From: Gloeothece verrucosa PCC 7822
GTDB lineage: Bacteria > Cyanobacteriota > Cyanobacteriia > Cyanobacteriales > Microcystaceae
Reading direction: 5' to 3'
Assembly: GCF_000147335.1 (NCBI RefSeq)
Contig: NC_014501.1
Coordinates: forward strand, 2,247,501-2,311,500
DNA length: 64,000 bases
Made by a program: the position numbers and the translations under genes. This document shows, piece by piece, positions 43,004 through 49,900 of this stretch (position 1 is its first letter; each line of letters begins with the position of its first letter). The notes below the pieces were generated by a model. The model was not told the origin of the DNA. It ran no database searches and was given only the letters and a program-made list of their open reading frames with translations.

Positions 43004-44394
43004 ATAATACAGCAATTGAACTAGCGTATTTAACCGCCTCTGCCCTATTTATCGTCGGCTTAAAACAACTGGGATCGCCGGCTTCTGCCCGTCAAGGTAA
43101 CCTTGTGGCCTCAGTAGGGATGTTAATTGCCATCGTTGCCACGATGTTAAATCAATCGGTATTAAATTATCAAATGATTCTGGTGGCGGTCCTGATTGGT
43201 TCACTGATTGGAACCCTTACCGCCCAAAAAGTCGCCATGACAGAAATGCCCCAGATGGTCGGTATTTTTAACGGCTTAGGCGGTGCGGCAAGTTCTCTAA
43301 TTGCCATAGGGGAATATTGGCGGCTTCTCGGTACCGGTGAACCCATTACCTTTGATGCTACCCTAATTGCTATTTTGGGGATCTTGATTGGCGGCGTTAC
43401 TTTTACTGGTAGTGTGTTGGCTTTTGCCAAGTTACAGGGATTAGTCAGTGGTTCTCCGGTCACTTTTCCCTTTCAGCAACCCTTTAACGCCCTGTTAATG
43501 GCACTGTTTTTGGCAGGAAGTGCCTATCTCTTCTTTGATCCGAGTTCTATCGATGTTTTCTTGTCTTTAGTCGTGCTTTCCCTGATCTTTGGGGCGCTGT
43601 TTGTGCTGCCCATCGGTGGGGGAGATATGCCAGTAGTGATCTCGTTGCTAAATTCCTATTCGGGTTTAGCCGCGTCTGCTGCCGGTTTCATCTTAATGAA
43701 CAACGTACTGATCATTTCTGGCGCTTTAGTGGGCGCTTCGGGGATTATTTTAACCCAGATCATGTGTAAAGCCATGAATCGATCCCTGTTTAGCGTTCTG
43801 TTTGGGGCCTTTGGGGGTGAAAGTACCGTTGCGGCTGGCGGTGGTGCCCTCGAACAAGATAAAGTCGTCCGGGCGATTGATCCTGAAGAAGGAGCGATGA
43901 TGTTAGGCTATGCTCAGTCTGTGGTTATTGTTCCCGGTTATGGGATGGCAGTCGCCCAAGCACAACATACGGTGCGAGAATTGGCTGATCAGTTAGAGAA
44001 GATGGGAGTAACGGTTAAATATGCTATTCATCCAGTGGCAGGAAGAATGCCCGGACACATGAATGTGTTATTGGCAGAGGCCAATGTGCCTTATCCGCAA
44101 CTGTACGACATGGATGATATTAATCCCGATTTTGAACAAACCGATGTGGCGCTGGTAATTGGGGCGAATGATGTGGTTAACCCGGCGGCGCGGCATGATG
44201 CGGCTAGTCCAATTTATGGGATGCCCATTTTAGATGTGGATAAGGCTAAACATACCATTGTGATTAAGCGGGGTATGAGTACGGGTTTTGCTGGCGTTGA
44301 TAATGAGTTGTTTTATAAGTCGAATACCTTGATGCTGTTTGGTAGCGCTCAAAATATGGTGTCTCAATTAGTTTCTCAAGTGAAACAGTTGTAA
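43000..44394 (+). CDS. pntB: NAD(P) transhydrogenase subunit beta
   Basis: The 464-aa protein has about nine N-terminal membrane helices (dII beta) and a C-terminal NADP-binding dIII. Visible motifs are MTEMPQMVGIFNGLGGAASS, VVISLLNSYSGLAASAAGF, GYGMAVAQAQ (NADP loop), HPVAGRMPGHMNVLLAEA and IVIKRGMSTGFAGVDN. It completes the pnt operon and supplies NADPH from NADH at the expense of the proton gradient. No clear terminator hairpin follows; convergent Uma2 begins 66 bp away. Confidence 0.97.
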   Translation: MNNTAIELAYLTASALFIVGLKQLGSPASARQGNLVASVGMLIAIVATMLNQSVLNYQMILVAVLIGSLIGTLTAQKVAMTEMPQMVGIFNGLGGAASSLIAIGEYWRLLGTGEPITFDATLIAILGILIGGVTFTGSVLAFAKLQGLVSGSPVTFPFQQPFNALLMALFLAGSAYLFFDPSSIDVFLSLVVLSLIFGALFVLPIGGGDMPVVISLLNSYSGLAASAAGFILMNNVLIISGALVGASGIILTQIMCKAMNRSLFSVLFGAFGGESTVAAGGGALEQDKVVRAIDPEEGAMMLGYAQSVVIVPGYGMAVAQAQHTVRELADQLEKMGVTVKYAIHPVAGRMPGHMNVLLAEANVPYPQLYDMDDINPDFEQTDVALVIGANDVVNPAARHDAASPIYGMPILDVDKAKHTIVIKRGMSTGFAGVDNELFYKSNTLMLFGSAQNMVSQLVSQVKQL

Positions 44395-44459
44395 TGTTCA
44401 GCTAAGAAGTTTTAGGGGTGTTAGGGGTTATTTTCTAACACCTATTAATTTCTATTTAT

Positions 44460-45044
44460 CTATATTTCATCAGACTCCGGTTCTAAAATAACATCCTCAT
44501 AAACTAAAGCTATGGGACAGCTAAAATTAATACTGGTTAACTGTAACTCATCCTCTTCCCCATAAGTCTCAAGTTCCCACAACCCTTTTTCATTCAAGCG
44601 GAAAACCTCAATCATCTTTTGCTCGGTACTGATCAACACATATTCCTTTAAACTAGAAAGGCGGCGATAAGAGCGAAATTTTTTACCCCGATCAAACCTT
44701 TCTGTACTCGGAGAAAGCACTTCAGCAATGACAGAGGGATACTGTAAATGTTTAATAGCCGTTTTATCTCTTTCATCGCAAGAAACCACCACATCAGGAT
44801 AAAAGAAAGGCCCAGCCTCAGAAACTTTTACCTTACCATCTGATATCTGTACCTTACATCCCCTACCTCGGACATGATTTTTTAAAATAGAAGCTAGGTT
44901 AAGCGCAAGATCATTATGAGGAAGTGTCCCCCCAGTCATAGCGTACACTTCCCCATCAAGATATTCATATTTAATCTCTTGTTGTTCTTCCCATTGTAAA
45001 TATTCTTCGGGGGTCATATATTGGCGGTCGGAAATGGCGATCAT
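44460..45044 (-). CDS. Uma2-family (DUF820) putative restriction-endonuclease-fold protein
   Basis: The 194-aa protein has the Uma2 pattern YMTPEEYLQWEEQQEIKYEYLDGEVYAM, GRGCKVQISDGKVKV, FYPDVVVSCDE, VIAEVLSPSTERFDRGKKF and KEYVLISTEQKMIEVFRL. It contains the PD-(D/E)xK-like Asp and Glu-x-Leu residues. These proteins are highly multiplied in cyanobacteria and have no agreed function. A second, partial family member lies at the right window edge. It borders an IS remnant. Confidence 0.88.
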   Translation of the reverse strand: MIAISDRQYMTPEEYLQWEEQQEIKYEYLDGEVYAMTGGTLPHNDLALNLASILKNHVRGRGCKVQISDGKVKVSEAGPFFYPDVVVSCDERDKTAIKHLQYPSVIAEVLSPSTERFDRGKKFRSYRRLSSLKEYVLISTEQKMIEVFRLNEKGLWELETYGEEDELQLTSINFSCPIALVYEDVILEPESDEI

Positions 45045-45218
45045 ATTTTTATACCTTGTTTTAAAGGGAGATTTAGGTTCAATTGTATTATTTTTTTGGG
45101 AAAGATTAAATGCTGTTAAAAAACGTCACCGTAGGTAATACGGGAGCTTGGTGTGCCCTGCGTTTTCAAACCAGGGAGGAAGCGCGACTCGGCTAATTTA
45201 TTAGCCGTCAATCCTTCG

Positions 45219-45365
45219 CTATCGCTCAGGACAAGGTTTTGGAAGTCGTTTAATATAATCTCTTATAATTTCTGACTTTGAGTATCCTTTTGATTTTGCA
45301 TAAGCTTCTAAACGCTCCATTTCTTCTTTTGTTAACCTGACTTTTAGTTGCTCGTCTCTTGACAT
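45219..45365 (-). CDS. Ribbon-helix-helix (CopG/Arc-like) DNA-binding protein, 48 aa
   Basis: The minus-strand frame starts at the ATG at 45365, preceded by AAAGGA 6 nt upstream, and encodes MSRDEQLKVRLTKEEMERLE... then AYAKSKGYSKSEIIRDYI. This is a complete ribbon-helix-helix: beta strand QLKVRLT, then two helices. The protein ends at the TAG at 45219. It is adjacent to mobile-element debris, and such small regulators often accompany IS200/IS605-type elements in cyanobacteria. The association is an inference. Confidence 0.7.
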   Translation of the reverse strand: MSRDEQLKVRLTKEEMERLEAYAKSKGYSKSEIIRDYIKRLPKPCPER

Positions 45366-45419
45366 CGTGTATCCTTTAATGGTACACTACTATTATACCT
45401 GAAACGCTAAGACACTCCC

Positions 45420-45730
45420 GACTAGAGAAACAGCTAATGCAGTAGGGTAAGAGATGGCGAGGATCTCGCAAACCAGTCAAGAGCCTTGACATTGTACAGT
45501 ACGGCTGCATTGGTTAAGGTATCGAGGTCGTCCGATGATTGCATCGGTTGTAGAAACAACATTGGAACTTGTCATGTTTGGCGAGGAAAGAATGTAAGCC
45601 GACCTAGAGGTTCAACGCCAAAACCGCTACTCCAACAATACCGAGTGTGTCGGAGATGGAGAGTTAGGGCTGCTGAAAATTCCAATCTGAAGCGGAGGGC
45701 GAATGCCCCGCTACTTCAGTGCGGGGTAAG
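45420..45730 (+). mobile_element. Probable IS200/IS605-like remnant (tnpB end with right-end hairpin)
   Basis: Around 45540-45690 a frame with one internal stop (ETTLELVMFGEERM, stop, ADLEVQRQNRYSNNTE) ends at the TGA at 45688. It is followed by the perfect hairpin CCCCGC/GCGGGG (45706-45711 and 45721-45726). A GC hairpin just after the tnpB stop is the usual right end of IS605-type elements. No intact transposase is present, and the TnpB match itself is weak. Confidence 0.35.
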
Positions 45731-45863
45731 CTTACCTACAACACACATTTGCCAAACTCTCTCGATATACTAAAAACATCAAGTCAGAAAAACTTACTCT
45801 GACCAGTGCGGAACACAGTGAAACACCCCAATCTATAACTCCCTCAAACTCAGAAGGTGAACC

Positions 45864-46328
45864 ATGATTCATCACATTTCTATCCCCGCACAAAAGCCGC
45901 TTCAAGTTGCTAACGCCTTAGCAGAAATCCTCGAGGGCGAAGTTCATCGTTTTCCTCCAGTTCCCGGTTCTTATATGGTAATGATTGACGATGGTCAGGG
46001 TACAGGGATTGAAGTTTATCCCCTCGGAACACAACTTGCACCGGGAAATGGAATTCCTGAAATTACCCAACAAGAAGCGATTCCTACTTTTGTTCCCTTT
46101 CATGCTGCCATATCCGTTCCCCTTGAACGTGAGCGCATCGAAAACATCGCTACAAGAGAAGGTTGGCGCGTGCAACAGGGGGATCGTGGCGTTTTCCAAG
46201 TGATAGAATTATGGGTCGAAAATTGGTTCATGCTGGAACTTTTAACACCAGACTTTGTTCCTTCATACCTAGAATTTAGTCAACCGCAAAACGTTGAACA
46301 ATTATTGGCAGGACCCATTCAAGCATAA
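45864..46328 (+). CDS. VOC/glyoxalase-like conserved protein, unknown
   Basis: The 154-aa protein starts IHHISIPAQKPLQVANALAEILEG, resembling the first half of a glyoxalase (VOC) domain. It has a second strand block around AAISVPLERERIENIATREGW and ends MLELLTPDFVPSYLEF. The metal-ligand pattern of true glyoxalases is not complete. The ATG follows AGAAGGTGAACC, a fair ribosome site. It lies alone beside IS debris and convergent to dacB; function is unknown. Confidence 0.65.
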   Translation: MIHHISIPAQKPLQVANALAEILEGEVHRFPPVPGSYMVMIDDGQGTGIEVYPLGTQLAPGNGIPEITQQEAIPTFVPFHAAISVPLERERIENIATREGWRVQQGDRGVFQVIELWVENWFMLELLTPDFVPSYLEFSQPQNVEQLLAGPIQA

Positions 46329-46364
46329 ATAATTTTCTCTACTTCTCTGACGTTGGCCAGCAAT

Positions 46365-47843
46365 TTAACAACGATGTAACCCACTACTGAATATGACAAT
46401 TTCATCGATCGCTTTTCTCACATTTATTGAAGATTGATCGGTAGAATTAACGATAATACTAAACACCAAAGGCTGATAATTGGGCACATTTAAATAACCT
46501 GATAAAGCCGAAACTCCGGTTAGAGTTCCTGTTTTTCCTTGTAAATTACCAGCAACAGCCGTGTCTATAAATCGACCTTGTAAGGTTCCTTTTTCTGCCC
46601 CTACGGCTAAGGAATTTCGATAAATTTCTCCTTGTAAACTTTCGGCCATCAATTCCAAAGTTTCAACAATCGCTTCTGGACTGACTAAATTTTGACGAGA
46701 TAATCCCGAACCATCTACTAACTTAAAACTATCGGCTTCAACGCCTAAATCAATTAAACTTTGTTTAATGACATCTACCGCCGCCTTATCCCTTGACTGA
46801 GTGGCTAAAATTTTAGCAATTGCTTCAGCATATAAATTATTACTTTCTGTGTTAGCTTTATCCACTAACATTATTAACGGTGGCGATTCAACAAAGGCTA
46901 ATTCTTTTCCTTCTTCAGCCGCCGATGAATCTTTAACGATAGTTGCTTGATTAATTTCAATCCCTTCCTCTAATAACACTTGACGAAAAGATTCTAAAAA
47001 ATACCTAGCCGGATCAGGAATAGCAATAGTCGTTGTATCGGCTTCCTGATCAACCGCTAACTGCCCAGTAATTTTGAGGTCTAATTGAGTAAAACTGCGG
47101 TTAAAATCAATAGTATTTTTTGTGCCTTTAGGCCCAGTAATCGATTCATTTTCTACTTGCCATTGTCTAGCCGCCACCGAATCTAACCATTCTAACTGAG
47201 TGGGTTCATCCACTTGTTGAGGGATTAATTTAATCGTGGCTGCATTTTCATTGAGAATCAAACTATTCACCGAAGGAGCGATATTAAACACCAGATCCGA
47301 CCATTCCCAAGAAGGATTAAGCGGCAATTCTTTAAAATAACTATCATCAACAATTAACTGCTCAATGTAGCGAATACCCTTTTGTTTTAACTGCTGTGCC
47401 AAGAGTTTTAATTGTGCAGTCGTCAAAGACGGATCGCCTCTACCCACAACCCGTAAATCTTTTAAACGAGGAGGTTTACCCACAGCATAAACCGAAGTCC
47501 GAATGCGAAAATCAGCCCCTAATTCACGTAAAGCCGCAGCAGTGGTTAATAATTTCACATTAGAAGCCGCCACAAAATATTTCTGCTCATCTAAACCATA
47601 AAGCCGTTTTCCATCTTTAAGGGTTTTGATGAGAATACCCCAACGAGATCGCCGCCATTCCGGACGAGTGATCACCTCCTCAATAGCCTCTCGCAAATTG
47701 GCCGGACAAATCGGCTCGGCTGTCGCTACACTAGAATTAGTTGAGGGAATTTCAGCTAAAACTATTTGCTGAGGAAATTGTACTCCTACCAACCAAACAG
47801 CACCTAATAAAAATGCTCTCCAAAATTTTGCTTGAATTAGCAT
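46365..47843 (-). CDS. dacB: D-alanyl-D-alanine carboxypeptidase/endopeptidase (PBP4, S13 family)
   Basis: The 492-aa protein has an N-terminal signal peptide (FWRAFLLGAVWLVGVQFPQQIVLA). The serine active-site triad is AASNVKLLTTAAA (SxxK), ESNNLYAEAIA (SxN) and LQGKTGTLTGVSALSGYL (KTG). It trims or opens peptidoglycan peptide cross-links in the periplasm. Length is as for cyanobacterial PBP4 proteins, with the usual inserted domain between SxxK and SxN. It is divergent from gor, with only 71 bp between. Confidence 0.95.
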   Translation of the reverse strand: MLIQAKFWRAFLLGAVWLVGVQFPQQIVLAEIPSTNSSVATAEPICPANLREAIEEVITRPEWRRSRWGILIKTLKDGKRLYGLDEQKYFVAASNVKLLTTAAALRELGADFRIRTSVYAVGKPPRLKDLRVVGRGDPSLTTAQLKLLAQQLKQKGIRYIEQLIVDDSYFKELPLNPSWEWSDLVFNIAPSVNSLILNENAATIKLIPQQVDEPTQLEWLDSVAARQWQVENESITGPKGTKNTIDFNRSFTQLDLKITGQLAVDQEADTTTIAIPDPARYFLESFRQVLLEEGIEINQATIVKDSSAAEEGKELAFVESPPLIMLVDKANTESNNLYAEAIAKILATQSRDKAAVDVIKQSLIDLGVEADSFKLVDGSGLSRQNLVSPEAIVETLELMAESLQGEIYRNSLAVGAEKGTLQGRFIDTAVAGNLQGKTGTLTGVSALSGYLNVPNYQPLVFSIIVNSTDQSSINVRKAIDEIVIFSSGLHRC

Positions 47844-47914
47844 TTAACCTCTTTAGCTCTCTGCCTGAGATGAAAAAATAATAAAATTAAACCACATAGA
47901 AGGACAGTAATATC

Positions 47915-49270
47915 ATGACTTATGACTTTGACTTATTTGTGATCGGTGGAGGTTCCGGAGGAATAGCAACCGCCAGACGTGCAGCAGAATACGGAGCAAA
48001 AGTCGGGTTAGCAGAATTTAACCGCTTAGGGGGAACCTGTGTTAACCGGGGTTGCGTCCCTAAAAAATTAATGGTTTATGCTTCCCGCTTTCCGGATATT
48101 TTTGAAGAATCTCAAGGATATGGTTGGAGTCCGGTAGAGAGTCATTTAAACTGGGAAAAAATGATCACCGCCGTCAATAATGAGGTGGATCGCCTCAACG
48201 GAATTTATCAGCGTATGTTGGATAATTCTCAGGTCCAACTCTTTCGTAATTATGCCTGTTTAGTTGATCCTCATACCGTCGAAGTAGGAGACACAAAAGT
48301 CACGGCTGATAAAATTTTAATTGCGGTTGGGGGTCATCCGCTTAAACCCGATATTCCGGGCATAGAATATACTATCGTCTCTGATGATATGTTTCATCTG
48401 CGTGAACAACCGAAGCGAATTGTCATCCTTGGGGCGGGATATATTGGAGTAGAATTTTCTTGTATTATGCACGGCTTAGGCACAGAAGTTACTCAAATTA
48501 TTCGCTCAGATAAAATTTTACGGGGATTTGATGAGGATATTCGTTCTACCATTCAAGACGCGATGCAAGCTCACGGGATTCGCATTCTCAATAATAGCCA
48601 GCCTACCGCCATCGAAAAAACCCCTGAAGGGTTAAAAGTTTATGTAAAATGTGATGATGGTCATGGGGAAATAGTCGTAGCGGATGCGGTAGGATTAGCC
48701 GCCACTGGACGTATACCGAATATAGATAAATTAGGATTAGAAAAAGTCGGAGTAGAAGTCACAAATGGCTCAATCGTTGTGAATGAATATAGCCAAACTT
48801 CTCAAGAGAATATTTATGCGGTAGGAGACTGTACAAATCGTATCAATTTAACCCCGGTGGCCATTAATGAAGGTCGCGCTTTTGCTGATACTATGTTTGG
48901 GGGAAAACATCGTATTATGAGCCATGAAAATGTGCCCTCTGCGGTGTTTAGTCAGCCTGAAGCCGCTACTGTAGGGTTAACCGAAGCCCAAGCCAAGCAA
49001 CAATATGGAGAGGATGCTATTCAGATTTATCGCGCTAAGTTTCGTCAGATGTACTACACTTTAACTGGCAAGGATGAAAAAACCTTGATGAAATTAGTGG
49101 TGGAAAAAGCCACTGATCGCGTTCTAGGGGCGCACATGGTGGGAGAACACGCCGCCGAATTGATTCAAGGAGTAGCGATCGCGGTTAAAATGGGCGCGAA
49201 AAAATCCGATTTTGATGCTACTGTTGGTATTCATCCTACTGCGGGCGAAGAATTTGTCACCATGCGATAA
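47915..49270 (+). CDS. gor: Glutathione-disulfide reductase
   Basis: The 451-aa FAD enzyme has the FAD motif VIGGGSGGIATARRAAEYG, redox cysteines in GGTCVNRGCVPKK, the NAD(P)-binding motif VILGAGYIGVEFSCIMHGLG, YAVGDCTN and the C-terminal catalytic GIHPTAGEEFVTM (His-x4-Glu). It reduces GSSG with NADPH and so protects against oxidative stress. The NADPH-binding loop (TQIIRSDKILRGFD) carries an Arg typical of plant/cyanobacterial forms. A HIP1 site occurs near 49173. Confidence 0.95.
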   Translation: MTYDFDLFVIGGGSGGIATARRAAEYGAKVGLAEFNRLGGTCVNRGCVPKKLMVYASRFPDIFEESQGYGWSPVESHLNWEKMITAVNNEVDRLNGIYQRMLDNSQVQLFRNYACLVDPHTVEVGDTKVTADKILIAVGGHPLKPDIPGIEYTIVSDDMFHLREQPKRIVILGAGYIGVEFSCIMHGLGTEVTQIIRSDKILRGFDEDIRSTIQDAMQAHGIRILNNSQPTAIEKTPEGLKVYVKCDDGHGEIVVADAVGLAATGRIPNIDKLGLEKVGVEVTNGSIVVNEYSQTSQENIYAVGDCTNRINLTPVAINEGRAFADTMFGGKHRIMSHENVPSAVFSQPEAATVGLTEAQAKQQYGEDAIQIYRAKFRQMYYTLTGKDEKTLMKLVVEKATDRVLGAHMVGEHAAELIQGVAIAVKMGAKKSDFDATVGIHPTAGEEFVTMR

Positions 49271-49279
49271 ATTTTGTCG

Positions 49280-49300
49280 GGGCGCTCTTTAAGAGTGCCC
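49280..49300 (+). terminator. Hairpin after gor, member of a dispersed palindrome family
   Basis: GGGCGCTCTT and AAGAGTGCCC arms (one G-U pair) around a one-base centre lie 10 bp after the gor stop. The T-tract is weak (TTGTGGG). A near copy sits at 5411-5436, so it may be a small repeat reused as a terminator. Confidence 0.45.
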
Positions 49301-49461
49301 TTGTGGGAGGGGAGTTTACTTTTCTTAACTAGCGTGGTCTTTATTTATATTTAGGTACTGATTAGAAAAAAATTCATCATATTTTCATATGGCTGTCAGA
49401 GAATGTTCATTTCGTCTGGGTATTGTATGAGAAAGTCAAATTGCTATCGGAGGCTAGATCG

Positions 49462-49752
49462 ATGTCAAAAACTTCTTTACAACCCCCATCCGAAAATTTT
49501 AAAAATTCTAATAGTAACGATGAATGGTTATATTATGATAGCGATAGCAGTTGGTTATTACTACAACAATATATAGTATTAGCCGGTGATTCTGTTAAAA
49601 CCGAAAGCCATCAGAAGAGAATTTGGGTTTGGTTATTGACAACGATAATTAGCTATTTATTGCTTGCAACAGCTTTTATTTCTCTTGGTAAAAATACCTG
49701 CTTTATGCAGCCAGATCAATCTGTATCCTATAATATTAACTTAAAAAAATAA
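49462..49752 (+). CDS. Small membrane protein, unknown
   Basis: 96 aa from ATG 49462 (CGGAGG 8 nt before); a longer frame starting at 49423 lacks a ribosome site. A polar Ser/Asn/Asp-rich N-terminus (MSKTSLQPPSENFKNSN) is followed by one hydrophobic helix at about 60-80 of this form (WVWLLTTIISYLLLATAFISL) and a short tail. No family is recognised. It is alone between gor and the NB-ARC gene. Confidence 0.6.
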   Translation: MSKTSLQPPSENFKNSNSNDEWLYYDSDSSWLLLQQYIVLAGDSVKTESHQKRIWVWLLTTIISYLLLATAFISLGKNTCFMQPDQSVSYNINLKK

Positions 49753-49900
49753 GGATCAGGCTGTACATTTTTATAGAAATCTGACCCCCTGTAGTTCAAA
49801 TGGGCTGATAATAACATTATGGAAAATAAATCTGCGTAAAATTCTTTTTCGGTGGGGGCGGGAGGATTAGCTAAATATAGCACTAAGACCTCACAAACGC

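Noticed and set aside
45486..45773. 95-codon plus-strand ORF
   Set aside because: It lies in IS debris, has no ribosome site and crosses the right-end hairpin; another frame fits a decayed transposase tail better.
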